Source of the DNA: Bacteroidales bacterium
GTDB taxonomy: Bacteria > Bacteroidota > Bacteroidia > Bacteroidales > UBA3824
Direction of reading: 5' to 3'
DNA: 64,000 nt
Assembly (NCBI GenBank): GCA_017412115.1
Contig: JAFPYR010000104.1
Coordinates: 1 to 64,000 of the forward strand
Shown: positions 7,252 through 16,340 of the stretch, one piece after another
How positions within the stretch are numbered: position 1 is the stretch's first letter
How the letters are laid out: each line of letters begins with the position of its first letter
The notes under the pieces: generated by a model
The model's database searches: none
What the model saw: the letters and a program-made list of their open reading frames with translations, nothing else
What the model was told of the DNA's origin: nothing
Program-made: the position numbers and the translations under genes

Positions 7252-9563
7252 TTATTTTTGTGAGAGTGTTTTTTCATTTTTTTCAACGCCTTACCGCCTT
7301 TACCTTTGCCTGATTTCTTTTTCTTCTTTTTAGGCTCTGCAACAGAGGCAATATTGCGGGGATTCTTCTTGCGTGCAAGTTCGTCCGCTTTGTCAGGATC
7401 GGTTTCAATATGCTTTTCAGAGGTTGCAAGTACGAAATCCAATTGTTTACGTTCAAGATTAGCACGAGCAATTTTAATTTGCAATTTGTCGCCCAACTGA
7501 TATTTCTTCTTGGTATAATGTCCTATCAAACAATAATTTTCTTCGTCAAACATATAAAAATCATCGTCTAAATCCCTCATAGGAATCATACCTTCGATTT
7601 TGTTTTCCTCCAATTCGCAATAAATACCCCATTCCGTAATGCCGGAAATCAAAGCATCGTATTGTTCGCCCAAATGATCACGCATAAACTCAACCTCTTT
7701 GTATTTATCGCTCGCTCTTTCGGCCTGAACCGCTAAATATTCACGCTCCGAACAATGTTTACAAAGCCCTTCGTAATAAGATTTTGAAGCAGATTTCTCA
7801 CCATTAAGATAAGAAAACAAAAGTCTGTGAACCATCAAATCGGGATACCTTCGTATCGGCGAGGTAAAATGCGTATAAAATTCAAAACCCAAACCGTAGT
7901 GTCCGATATTATCGGTAGAATAAATGGCTTTTGCCATACTACGTATCGCTAACGAAGAAATAACTTCTTGCTCTTTCTGACCTTTCAGCTTCGTTAAAAG
8001 TTCATTCAAAGTGCGTGAAATCATTTCATCACTCTTCATGTTGATAGAATAGCCGAATTTTCCGATAAATTTCTGGAAATTAGAAAGTTTTTCCAAATCC
8101 GGCTCGTCATGGATACGGTAAACAAATGTCTTAGGAGGATGATTTTTATCCTTTTGTTTTCCGATAAAAGCAGCTACGCTCTTGTTAGCAAGCAACATAA
8201 ACTCCTCAACAAGCCAATTTGCCTCTTTACTTTCCTTAAAATAAACTCTAAGAGGTTTACCGTTTTCGTCAATATCGAATTTAATTTCGCTTCTCTCAAA
8301 AGAAATTGAACCATTTTTGAAACGTTCGTCCCTTAAAATTTTGGCTAATTTCCAACACTGAAGAATTTCTTCTTTAAAATCGCCGTCATTACCCTCGATA
8401 ATTTCTTGAGCCTCCTCGTAACAGAAACGTCTATTGCTTCTTATAACGGTTTTTCCGAACCATTGGTTTAAGACCTCAGCCTTGTCGTTGAGTTCAAAAA
8501 CAGCCGAAAAAGTAAGTTTATCCTCATCCTGACGAAGAGAACAAATACCATTGCAAAGTTTTTCGGGCAACATCGGGACAACCCTGTCTACAAGATAAAC
8601 GCTCGTACCTCTTGACAAAGCATCTTCATCAAGTTTTGAACCCTCCTCAATATAAAACGAAACATCAGCAATATGAACGCCTATTTCCCAATTACCGTTT
8701 TTGAGTTTTCGACAAGAAATGGCATCGTCAAAGTCTTTTGCATCCTTGGGGTCAATGGTAAAGGTCGTAACATCACGCATATCACGGCGTTTTGCAATCT
8801 CTTCGCTCGTAATACCAGAGTCCAATTTGTCAGCCTCCTCCAAAACCTCTTTCGGAAAATTGTACGGAAGTTCAAACTCCGAAAGTATAGCGTGCATTTC
8901 GGTTTCGTTGTCGCCCGTTGAGCCGAGGACTTCTATAATTTCACCGATAGGATTTTTAGCATCTTCAGGCCATTCCGTTATTCTTGCAACCGCTTTATCA
9001 CCGCTTTGAGCTTTCATCAACTTGTTCAAAGGAATGAAAATATCATAGGGCATAGTTTTATGGTTGGCAATCAAAAACGCAAAATTCTTGTTTTTCTCTA
9101 TCGTGCCTACAAAAGTGGTACGGGCTCTTTTAATAATTCTTACAACCTCCCCCTCCTGTTTGCCATGTTTGGAGCCGGCATAAAGCGAAACCTCGACTTG
9201 GTCGCCGTGAAGACCGTTATGAAGATTTTCCGTCGGAATAAAAATTTCAATATCGCTATTCTCTGGCAAAACAAAAGCCTGACCTTTGCGCAACAAATCC
9301 AAAACACCGATTACAACGCCCGTTTTAATTACCGCCTGATAATTTCCGGAAGAATTTTTCGTAATTCTTTCCGAGGACTCAAGCTCAGATACTACTAACT
9401 GTAACATCTCTTTCGAGCCCGAATCTTCAATTCCCAGCAATGCAGCCAAATCCTCAAAGGAATAATCCTTCATCGGATTGTCCTTAAAAACGTCCGTTAA
9501 AATACGGGTTATTGTCCGGCGGTTATATCTTTCCGCCTTATAAGTTTTTATATCATCTGCCAT
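7233..9563 (-). CDS. rnr: Ribonuclease R
   Basis: A 776-residue 3'-to-5' exoribonuclease of the RNB family. An N-terminal helix-turn-helix and cold-shock region (VIGVLDLLRKGQAFVLPE) is followed by the RNB catalytic domain with the Asp cluster TIDPKDAKDFDDAIS and HYGLGFEFYTHFTSPIRRYP. An S1 domain and a lysine-rich tail (EPKKKKKKSGKGKG) end the protein; the tail probably binds RNA or ribosomes. I place the start at the ATG at 9563 (MADDIKTYKAERY). The reading frame stays open for 22 more codons upstream, but these translate a leader that folds into a 14-bp hairpin. RNase R degrades structured RNA and takes part in rRNA and mRNA quality control. Confidence 0.96.
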   Translation of the reverse strand: MADDIKTYKAERYNRRTITRILTDVFKDNPMKDYSFEDLAALLGIEDSGSKEMLQLVVSELESSERITKNSSGNYQAVIKTGVVIGVLDLLRKGQAFVLPENSDIEIFIPTENLHNGLHGDQVEVSLYAGSKHGKQEGEVVRIIKRARTTFVGTIEKNKNFAFLIANHKTMPYDIFIPLNKLMKAQSGDKAVARITEWPEDAKNPIGEIIEVLGSTGDNETEMHAILSEFELPYNFPKEVLEEADKLDSGITSEEIAKRRDMRDVTTFTIDPKDAKDFDDAISCRKLKNGNWEIGVHIADVSFYIEEGSKLDEDALSRGTSVYLVDRVVPMLPEKLCNGICSLRQDEDKLTFSAVFELNDKAEVLNQWFGKTVIRSNRRFCYEEAQEIIEGNDGDFKEEILQCWKLAKILRDERFKNGSISFERSEIKFDIDENGKPLRVYFKESKEANWLVEEFMLLANKSVAAFIGKQKDKNHPPKTFVYRIHDEPDLEKLSNFQKFIGKFGYSINMKSDEMISRTLNELLTKLKGQKEQEVISSLAIRSMAKAIYSTDNIGHYGLGFEFYTHFTSPIRRYPDLMVHRLLFSYLNGEKSASKSYYEGLCKHCSEREYLAVQAERASDKYKEVEFMRDHLGEQYDALISGITEWGIYCELEENKIEGMIPMRDLDDDFYMFDEENYCLIGHYTKKKYQLGDKLQIKIARANLERKQLDFVLATSEKHIETDPDKADELARKKNPRNIASVAEPKKKKKKSGKGKGGKALKKMKKHSHKNKQKKAE

Positions 9564-9585
9564 AATTCTAAAATAATGTTTTTTT

Positions 9586-9626
9586 AAGTCCCTAAATTTA
9601 AACCAAATTAGGAAATTTAGGAACTT
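9586..9626 (-). promoter_or_regulatory. Hairpin in the rnr 5' leader
   Basis: AAGTCCCTAAATTT (9586-9599) pairs with AAATTTAGGAACTT (9613-9626) over 14 bp with one G-U pair, starting 22 bp before the rnr ATG. No U-tract follows on either strand, so it is not an ordinary terminator. A structured leader on an exoribonuclease mRNA could be a site of autoregulation; this is inference. Confidence 0.4.
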
Positions 9627-9655
9627 CAATATCGTTAAAATCTGTTAAAATATAT

Positions 9656-10906
9656 TTACCAAGAAATCTGATAAATGGAATTTTTTAGCGGTGAAATTGC
9701 AAAATCCGTTTCCAAAACACTAAGACTTGAGTTTAATGCTTTAAGATACTGACTTTTATCCTCAATAGCTCCGCAGCCGGAAAAATTTCCCGAAGAAAAA
9801 AATGCAGGGTTTTCAAAAAGTTTTTCTTTTTCCTCGTTATCTTCATTTTCCTTTTCGTCGTTGCCTTCTTTCTTGTCTTTGTCTTCCTTCTCAAAAAGTT
9901 TCAACCACGAAGGATACAACTCGGTCAAGAGATCACCGGCGGCATTATCATTGATAAGAACTTTTGCATTTGAAACTTCTAAGGTATTTTTAACAAGTCC
10001 CGTGTGCATAACGGCAGAATTATTGGAATCATCAAGCGTACCGACACAACTTACGCAATACCCCGCTTTAGTTTTATCATCAAACCAAAGATTTGGCATA
10101 TCAATCAAAGCTTTGAAATCAATGGTATTGTTTTTAAAATTCCGCCTTAATCGCAAATAAAAATTATTGATAAAATAAACCGAATTTTTGTTTTCAGCCA
10201 TTGAGGTAATGTACAATTCATTAACAAGAGAATCGTTAGGATATTCTTTGAAAAATAATTTGCACATAATGTCATGACCGTAAATTTTTTCGGGATAATT
10301 TACTTTATCGAAATTAACGGGAGAAAAAACAGCAACACCGCAATCCTCAAAATTTTTGTTGTAAAAAAATTCAAGTGCATTGGTTTTAGAAACCTCCAGA
10401 CCCGAACCCTCAGGCATATCTGAAATTTTCAGGGAATAATTATATTTAACACCTTCAAACTCTTGGTCTTCAATGACTTCCCATTGTTTAATTCGAGAAT
10501 CCAATGAAGACGCATAAGTTGCAAGATACGGCTCGTAAAAATTCATCCACGAGTTTTGTTTTTGGCTTGAATAAAAAAGTATGTTTATAATCTGATAAGC
10601 CCTGTCATGAGCGTTACAAATACAGTTTTTAACACCCGTAAAAAAAGTTTCTCCAGTAGGAAATTCTTTAATAGTATCCTCCTGCTGAGATATAAAATCC
10701 AATTTATTAACAAGCGGTTTCAAACCCGAAACGTCTATCAAAAAATCGGCATAATAAGTCATTGAACCGTCCGGATTGGTATACAAACCTCCCAAAGAGT
10801 TATTATTAGCCCCCTCAGAGGCATCCTCATCGTCCATAGAACATGAAGATACAACACAAACAGCCATAATCAATTGTAAATATAAAAACAACTTCAACTT
10901 GAACAT
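9656..10906 (-). CDS. Hypothetical outer-membrane-type lipoprotein
   Basis: A 416-residue protein starting at the ATG at 10906 (MFKLKLFLYLQLIMAVCVVSSC), with a lipobox whose Cys is near residue 22 and an acidic stretch MDDEDASEG after it, as in surface-exported lipoproteins. I recognise no domain; it looks like one of the large uncharacterised Bacteroidales lipoproteins with mixed alpha/beta content. A charged insert near residues 335-365 is flanked by two copies of KLFE and is almost purely Lys, Glu, Asp and Asn. The longer frame to 11005 overlaps the divergent gene and is unlikely. Gene order places it upstream of rnr on the same strand with a 92-bp gap. Confidence 0.7.
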   Translation of the reverse strand: MFKLKLFLYLQLIMAVCVVSSCSMDDEDASEGANNNSLGGLYTNPDGSMTYYADFLIDVSGLKPLVNKLDFISQQEDTIKEFPTGETFFTGVKNCICNAHDRAYQIINILFYSSQKQNSWMNFYEPYLATYASSLDSRIKQWEVIEDQEFEGVKYNYSLKISDMPEGSGLEVSKTNALEFFYNKNFEDCGVAVFSPVNFDKVNYPEKIYGHDIMCKLFFKEYPNDSLVNELYITSMAENKNSVYFINNFYLRLRRNFKNNTIDFKALIDMPNLWFDDKTKAGYCVSCVGTLDDSNNSAVMHTGLVKNTLEVSNAKVLINDNAAGDLLTELYPSWLKLFEKEDKDKKEGNDEKENEDNEEKEKLFENPAFFSSGNFSGCGAIEDKSQYLKALNSSLSVLETDFAISPLKNSIYQISW

Positions 10907-10924
10907 TGTTATTGATAATTTGTT

Positions 10925-10932
10925 TAATTTTG
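10925..10932 (+). promoter_or_regulatory. -7 element for the DUF486 gene
   Basis: TAATTTTG, a perfect TAnnTTTG match, 64 bp upstream of the ATG at 10997, inside the divergent intergenic region. Confidence 0.5.
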
Positions 10933-10996
10933 CGCTCTGTTTTAAAATATAAAACACATTAAAACACAAAAACCCTAATTTTATTTTAGTAAAATA

Positions 10997-11371
10997 ATGT
11001 TGCAAAAAGGTATTTTAACAATTATTATGCTAATTGTCAGCAATACGTTTATGACTTTAGCGTGGTACGGACATTTGCGCCTGGCACAAATTCCTAAGTA
11101 TTCCAACCTGCCGCTTTACGGTGTGATAATTTTAAGTTGGCTGATTGCATTAGCCGAATACAGTTTTCAGGTTCCCGCCAACAGAATCGGTTTTATTGAC
11201 AATGGTGGACCGTTCTCTCTCATTCAACTAAAAGTAATTCAAGAGGCATTGTCGCTAATAGTTTTTACCATTGTCTCGGGAATGCTTTTCGGCTCGCTCA
11301 ATCTGCATTGGAATCACGTTTTGGCGTTCATACTTTTGATAGCGGCGGTCGGATTAGTTTTTTGGAAATAA
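10997..11371 (+). CDS. DUF486 / DMT-type small membrane protein
   Basis: A 124-residue protein with four predicted transmembrane helices. The sequence LTIIMLIVSNTFMTLAWYGHL, then ALAEYSFQVPANRIG and FSLIQLKVIQEALSL, are signatures of the DUF486 family, a four-helix relative of drug/metabolite transporters. The transported substrate, if any, is unknown. It converges with the U32 peptidase gene with no spacer: the stop codons are adjacent at 11369-11374. Confidence 0.85.
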   Translation: MLQKGILTIIMLIVSNTFMTLAWYGHLRLAQIPKYSNLPLYGVIILSWLIALAEYSFQVPANRIGFIDNGGPFSLIQLKVIQEALSLIVFTIVSGMLFGSLNLHWNHVLAFILLIAAVGLVFWK

Positions 11372-12598
11372 CTAATTTTCCACCCGCAAATAGATTTTGT
11401 CGCCACGACGAACTAACTCGGGAACGGGAATTGAAATCACCTGAGACTTAAAAGCCGTTTCTACGGGTTTCAAATCAAAACGTATTTCCTTGATTTCAGT
11501 TTCCAATGTTCCCGTTGTTTGACCTATTATCAAAACGGTATCGCCCACTGAAAGTTTTCCCGAATTAAGGTAAACCTCAGCAACTGAAATTTTGGAAAAA
11601 TAATTATTGACAACACCTATAAATTCCTTATGATATTTTGCTTTAGAACCGTGAGTATCAGTCCATTCGCCAAGCCTTTGCCCAAGATAATAACCGTTCC
11701 AAAAACCTCGGTTGAAAACCTCTGAAAGTCTTTCTTTGTCTTTCAAAGCCTTCTGCTTTGTGTAAGTTCCACCCAAAATTTCTTTGACGGCATTACAATA
11801 AACCTCCGTTGTAAGTTTCACATACTCAGGCGGTCTTGCTCGGCCTTCGATTTTTAAGACCTCAACTCCGGCATCCAAAATCTCATTCAAAAACTCTATC
11901 GTACACAAATCCTTCGGAGACATAATGTACTCGTTTTCGATAGCAAGCTCTTCGCCTGTTTCTTTGTCGGTTACGAGATAACCACGGCGACAAATCTGAA
12001 GACAAGCTCCACGATTAGCAGAATAGTTCATTTGATGAAGGCTCAAATAACATTTTCCCGATACCGCCATGCACAAAGCCCCGTGCACAAACATTTCCAA
12101 ACGCACAAGTTCACCCTTTGGACCTCGGATATTTTGCCTTATAATCTCCTGATGAATATGTTTTACTTTGTCTAACGAACATTCTCTTGCTAAGACCATT
12201 ACATCACAATACTTAGAAAAGAACTTTACCGCTTCAACGTTTGAAATATTAAGCTGAGTCGAAGCATGAATTTCAACTCCTTGTTTAAGTGCATATTCCA
12301 AAACACTTGTATCAGAGGCTATTATTGCCGTAACATCATTTTGTTTTGCCAAATCCACAAGTCTGTGCATCTGCTCAATGTCAGCATCATACATTATAGT
12401 ATTAATAGCAAGATACGACCTTACATTATGCGATTTGCAAATCTCAACTATTTTCGCCAAATCCTCTTCCGTGAAATTTACGGTAGATTTTGCCCTCATA
12501 TTAAGTACACCGAGTCCGAAATAAACGGCCTGAGCACCAGCCTGAATTGCCGAAGCAAGAGTCTCAAAACTACCGACCGGCGACATTACTTCTATCAT
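11372..12598 (-). CDS. U32 family peptidase / TrhP-like tRNA hydroxylation protein
   Basis: A 408-residue protein starting at the ATG at 12598 (MIEVMSPVGSFETLASAIQAG). The TIM-barrel family core is clear (AVYFGLGVLNMRA, HASTQLNISN, EMFVHGALCMAVSGKCYLS). Four cysteines in GALCMAVSGKC and NRGACLQIC form the expected iron-sulfur cluster ligands. Members such as E. coli TrhP are now linked to prephenate-dependent tRNA U34 hydroxylation, others are annotated as collagenase-like peptidases; the former is my preferred role by family knowledge. It is the last gene of a six-gene minus operon, 13 bp after the preceding membrane protein gene. Confidence 0.85.
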   Translation of the reverse strand: MIEVMSPVGSFETLASAIQAGAQAVYFGLGVLNMRAKSTVNFTEEDLAKIVEICKSHNVRSYLAINTIMYDADIEQMHRLVDLAKQNDVTAIIASDTSVLEYALKQGVEIHASTQLNISNVEAVKFFSKYCDVMVLARECSLDKVKHIHQEIIRQNIRGPKGELVRLEMFVHGALCMAVSGKCYLSLHQMNYSANRGACLQICRRGYLVTDKETGEELAIENEYIMSPKDLCTIEFLNEILDAGVEVLKIEGRARPPEYVKLTTEVYCNAVKEILGGTYTKQKALKDKERLSEVFNRGFWNGYYLGQRLGEWTDTHGSKAKYHKEFIGVVNNYFSKISVAEVYLNSGKLSVGDTVLIIGQTTGTLETEIKEIRFDLKPVETAFKSQVISIPVPELVRRGDKIYLRVEN

Positions 12599-12611
12599 TT
12601 CTTTCTTTTTT

Positions 12612-13073
12612 TTAATAAACCATATACAAAAGCCAACCCAAAACGGCAGCAAAAATTATACTCCTTACAATAAAACTTGTAATTCTATCTTGTTCTTTCA
12701 ATTTGCGTTTTTTTAGAATCAGCAATCCGACCGCCAACGCCAAAAAGACCAACGAGGCTATTATCAACGGTCTCGGATTGACCTCGCCGTCAAATCTCAG
12801 CGATGCCATTATCGAAAGACAACTCAAAAGATAGGCTATGAAAACAATTCTGCGAGTCACGATTCTAATACCTGCAACCTTTTTTTCAAAAGGTCTTATT
12901 CCCATAAGCCAATACAAAAGAGATAAGCAACCAAGCGAAGCATAAACAAAATAATGCGAATTAGGCGTAGTCCTTATCATAAAAACCAACGAAACACTCA
13001 AAACCACTATAAAAAGCGATTCCAAAGCATCAAAGTATTTTGTTACGAATGAAAACAGTTTAGTTCTAAACAT
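12612..13073 (-). CDS. Hypothetical four- to five-helix membrane protein
   Basis: A 153-residue integral membrane protein with hydrophobic segments near residues 20-33, 42-58, 77-92, 103-120 and 134-152, separated by short basic loops (RPFEKKVAG, LKKRKLKEQDR). I recognise no family. It sits in the minus operon between the RemB/Wzi-like barrel (24-bp gap) and the U32 peptidase (13-bp gap), which suggests co-transcription but gives no specific role. Confidence 0.7.
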   Translation of the reverse strand: MFRTKLFSFVTKYFDALESLFIVVLSVSLVFMIRTTPNSHYFVYASLGCLSLLYWLMGIRPFEKKVAGIRIVTRRIVFIAYLLSCLSIMASLRFDGEVNPRPLIIASLVFLALAVGLLILKKRKLKEQDRITSFIVRSIIFAAVLGWLLYMVY

Positions 13074-13097
13074 TTTATTTAATTAATTGTTATTTCA

Positions 13098-14582
13098 TTA
13101 AAAGTCATAATAAAAATTTGACGGACACATCGACAATCCGAAACTCAAATAACCTTCAGAAATATCACGTCCGTAAAACTCCTTGGAACAATCGTGCTTT
13201 GAATAAGTTACGAAAATATTCCATTTAGTTTTCTGATTTAAATAATATCTTAACGTAAAATCCTTGTAACAAGAGGAATTACGTTCAAGAAATTTCAATT
13301 GCGCAGCCAAGCCTTGATATTCCGCCTCAAAAAAGACAACGGTTTCCTTTCCTGAATTTTTATCCATAAAAAACGGAGTCGTAATAGGATAACAATAACT
13401 CCAAAACGAAGTAGCCTGCTCAGGAGAATCCGATCTCGAGACTGTCTGCTCCGCTTGAAAATGTGTTTTCAAAAAAGAAAACCACGGACTAAAAATATCA
13501 AAGAGATGAAAACCGTACTGATAACTCAAAAGTTTAGTTTCAGAGCCGTCCTTTTCGGTTTTCTTGCCGGCATAATTCAGTTGATGATAAATTTTCAAAA
13601 ATTTTAATGGAGAATAATTAATATCGTAGCCCAAAGACACAGAATTTTCGCCATTAAAACCGTAAGAAAGAGCCGGATATAAAATCACCGGCAGCAACAT
13701 ATCCGCTTTCGGTTTGTAACGATACTCTCCGGAAGATTTTCTGTTGTTCCAGATAACGCCTTCGATTACAGCGATTTCCAAATTTTTCAAAGGTTTATAA
13801 CCCGCAACATGAAAACTTGAATATTTCGGTTGCAAATTTTTGGCGTTATAATACGCAAAAACTCCGTCCTTTAAACAAGCATGAATTATATAATAATAAA
13901 ATTTTGAAAATTTCAAATCGTATCTCAAATACGGAAACGGGAACGTTAAATCGCTCAAAATCACCGACCTATAACCAGAGCCGATAAAACATCTACCGTT
14001 AGAAAGGCTCAAACGGAAATTTTTTGTAACATCAACTAAGAAACCTCCCGTTACGTATGCCCAATCCAAACCGTCGCCTTCATAAGCTTTAGCATGACCA
14101 CCGGCAGGAATCACAGATTTTCTAAGTCTTATAATACTATCCTGAAACGGTAAAAAACGGGCTTGATTTTCATAAAACTCCGAATAAAAATGCAACCTCT
14201 CTCCTAACCTTCCGAAAATTTCAAGACCGCGGTTGTTCCAAAAATATTTTTTTCCACCGCTCAAATCATCATCGTTATAAAGAACAAAATTAAAAATAGG
14301 ATTTACCGTCAAAGAAAAATCCTTGCCCGCAAAGCACAAAAAATCATCTTCAAGAAAATGTTTTTTCAGCCATAACGGGAACTTCAATTTTTCAATAGTA
14401 TCTATCTTATATTCAGAATACAAAACAGGCTTAATTGAAGAAAAACATTCAATAGAATCTTTTATGATTTTTCCTTGCAATTCTATATCAAAAGCTCTTC
14501 CCAAAGGTTGAAAAAAACGCTGGGAATAACAATTGAAAACCGGAAAAAACAATATTAACAATATTTTGACAATTCTATTCAT
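13098..14582 (-). CDS. RemB/Wzi-like outer-membrane beta-barrel protein
   Basis: A 494-residue protein with a signal peptide (MNRIVKILLILFFPVFNCYSQ) and alternating aromatic beta strands through to a final aromatic residue (NFYYDF), as in outer-membrane barrels. The segments RLHFYSEFYENQARFLPF, VIPAGGHAKAYEGDGLDWAY and LSNGRCFIGSGYRSVILSD resemble the capsule-assembly Wzi / gliding-associated RemB families of Bacteroidota. The resemblance is by motif only, so function (surface polysaccharide attachment or motility-related) is inference. It follows rsgA by 19 bp in the same operon. Confidence 0.6.
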   Translation of the reverse strand: MNRIVKILLILFFPVFNCYSQRFFQPLGRAFDIELQGKIIKDSIECFSSIKPVLYSEYKIDTIEKLKFPLWLKKHFLEDDFLCFAGKDFSLTVNPIFNFVLYNDDDLSGGKKYFWNNRGLEIFGRLGERLHFYSEFYENQARFLPFQDSIIRLRKSVIPAGGHAKAYEGDGLDWAYVTGGFLVDVTKNFRLSLSNGRCFIGSGYRSVILSDLTFPFPYLRYDLKFSKFYYYIIHACLKDGVFAYYNAKNLQPKYSSFHVAGYKPLKNLEIAVIEGVIWNNRKSSGEYRYKPKADMLLPVILYPALSYGFNGENSVSLGYDINYSPLKFLKIYHQLNYAGKKTEKDGSETKLLSYQYGFHLFDIFSPWFSFLKTHFQAEQTVSRSDSPEQATSFWSYCYPITTPFFMDKNSGKETVVFFEAEYQGLAAQLKFLERNSSCYKDFTLRYYLNQKTKWNIFVTYSKHDCSKEFYGRDISEGYLSFGLSMCPSNFYYDF

Positions 14583-14601
14583 TTGCTTCTAAGAAAAAAA
14601 A

Positions 14602-15546
14602 TCAATCCCTTCCGCGTGAAGTATTACGATATTTCTGATTGTTGTCCTGAGAAATTATCGAAAGATAACTTTTGTAACGCAAAGGCGAAATCTCTCCCGA
14701 ATCCACTGCCTCTTTAACGGCACAACCCGGCTCGTGAGTATGTGTACAATTATAAAATTTGCAATCCTTCAGTCTTAAAAATATTTCGGGGAAATTGTGA
14801 GCAACGTCCTCCGCCGTCATACCCGTCAAACCGAAACCTTTGATGCCTGGAGTGTCAATAATCCTCCCGCCGAAATCCAAATCAAACATCTCGGCAAAAG
14901 TAGTCGTATGTTTTCCCGCCAAAGAATACATGGAAATTTCACCCGTTTTCAGATTCAAACCCGGATTAACAGTATTAATAAGCGTTGATTTTCCCGTACC
15001 CGAATTGCCCGAAAGCAATGTCGTTTTGTCTTTCAACAGCGATTTCAACTCCTCAATACCCTCTTTCGTAACAGAAGAAACGGCAAGACATTTATATCCG
15101 ATTTTCTGATAAATCTCCATCGTCTCGCTCAAAACTTCTTCAAGTCCGTCTGTATAAATATCTGACTTATTGAATATTAATATTGCAGGAACTTTATACG
15201 CTTTTGCCGTCACCAAAAATCTATCCACAAATTCGAGCGGAGTCTCCGGCATAATAAGCGTAGTTATCAACATACATTGATCGATATTAGCAGCAATAAT
15301 ATGAGCCTCACGGCTCAAATTAACGGATTTTCTTATAATATAATTTTTTCTGTCCTTTATCTGAGTTATCATTCCCGGTCCGGGCGATAGAAAATCAAAC
15401 TCCACAATATCGCCTACGGCTACGGGATTTGTCGTCTTTAACATATCAAGACGAAGTTTACCCCTACATTTGCAATCGTAAACCGTATTGTCAGAGGTTT
15501 TTACCAAATAATTGCTGCCCGTTGATTTTATGATTGTACCTTCCAT
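14602..15546 (-). CDS. rsgA: Small ribosomal subunit biogenesis GTPase RsgA
   Basis: A 314-residue circularly permuted GTPase. An OB-fold N-terminus (VKTSDNTVYDCKCRGKLR) precedes G-motifs in the order G4 (FNKSD), G1 (LLSGNSGTGKSTL) and G3 (IIDTPGIKGFG), the permutation that defines the YjeQ/RsgA family. The C-terminal zinc site CKFYNCTHTHEPGC is intact. RsgA checks late 30S maturation by testing the decoding centre. It lies 21 bp downstream of xth in the six-gene operon. Confidence 0.97.
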   Translation of the reverse strand: MEGTIIKSTGSNYLVKTSDNTVYDCKCRGKLRLDMLKTTNPVAVGDIVEFDFLSPGPGMITQIKDRKNYIIRKSVNLSREAHIIAANIDQCMLITTLIMPETPLEFVDRFLVTAKAYKVPAILIFNKSDIYTDGLEEVLSETMEIYQKIGYKCLAVSSVTKEGIEELKSLLKDKTTLLSGNSGTGKSTLINTVNPGLNLKTGEISMYSLAGKHTTTFAEMFDLDFGGRIIDTPGIKGFGLTGMTAEDVAHNFPEIFLRLKDCKFYNCTHTHEPGCAVKEAVDSGEISPLRYKSYLSIISQDNNQKYRNTSRGRD

Positions 15547-15567
15547 TTTCTAAAGAAAAGAAAAAAA

Positions 15568-16329
15568 TTAAAAAATCTCAATTCCGACCGGGCAATGATC
15601 ACTATAACGCAATTCAGGACGGATAAAAGCGGACTTCAATTCGCCTTTCAAATTTTCCGTAACCATGTTGTAATCAATTCTCCAGCCCAAATTTTTCTGA
15701 TACGCACCTGCCCGATACGACCACCAACTATATTGTTTTTCCTCTGAGGAAAACTCCCTAAAACTATCCACATAACCCAAATCGACAAAACGTTGAAACC
15801 ATTCACGCTCTTCGGGCAAGAAACCAGAATCCTCCTGATGTTTTTCAGGACGGTTGATATCAATCCAAAGTCTGCAAATATTAAAATCGCCGTTGATAAT
15901 CAATTTATTACGGGTTTGTCTTAATTCTTGAACATATTGCGTAAAATCCTCAAGCCATTGCATCTTGAAAGCTTGTCTTTCGTCGCCGCTCGTGCCTGAA
16001 GGGTGATAAACCGAAATTACGCTCAAATCACCGTAATCAGCTCTTATTAAACGTCCTTCGTCATCATATTTTTGAATACCCATTCCGTATTCCACATTAT
16101 CAGGCTCCTGTTTTGTAACGATTCCCGTGCCGGAATAACCTTTTTTCTGCGCCGAAAACCAATAACATTTGTAGCCCAAACGTTTGAATTCCACTTCGTC
16201 TATCTGACTTGCCTGTGCTTTGGTCTCTTGAATACACAATATATCAGGCAATTCGTCTTTCAACCACGAATACAAGCCCTTTGTAACGGCGGCTCTGATT
16301 CCGTTGAGATTATATGATACTATTTTCAT
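15568..16329 (-). CDS. xth: Exodeoxyribonuclease III
   Basis: A 253-residue AP endonuclease/3' exonuclease of the ExoIII (EEP) family. Signature residues are present from LNGIRA, ILCIQETKAQ and STGIVTK through the catalytic NGDFNI to SDHCPVGIEIF at the C-terminus. It repairs abasic sites and 3'-blocked ends. It is the second gene in the operon, 11 bp after the FemAB/GNAT-like gene. Confidence 0.95.
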   Translation of the reverse strand: MKIVSYNLNGIRAAVTKGLYSWLKDELPDILCIQETKAQASQIDEVEFKRLGYKCYWFSAQKKGYSGTGIVTKQEPDNVEYGMGIQKYDDEGRLIRADYGDLSVISVYHPSGTSGDERQAFKMQWLEDFTQYVQELRQTRNKLIINGDFNICRLWIDINRPEKHQEDSGFLPEEREWFQRFVDLGYVDSFREFSSEEKQYSWWSYRAGAYQKNLGWRIDYNMVTENLKGELKSAFIRPELRYSDHCPVGIEIF

Positions 16330-16340
16330 AATTTATAATT

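Noticed and set aside
9564..9629. Upstream in-frame extension of rnr by 22 codons.
   Set aside because: It covers a leader hairpin and has no family similarity; the ATG at 9563 fits known RNase R N-termini.
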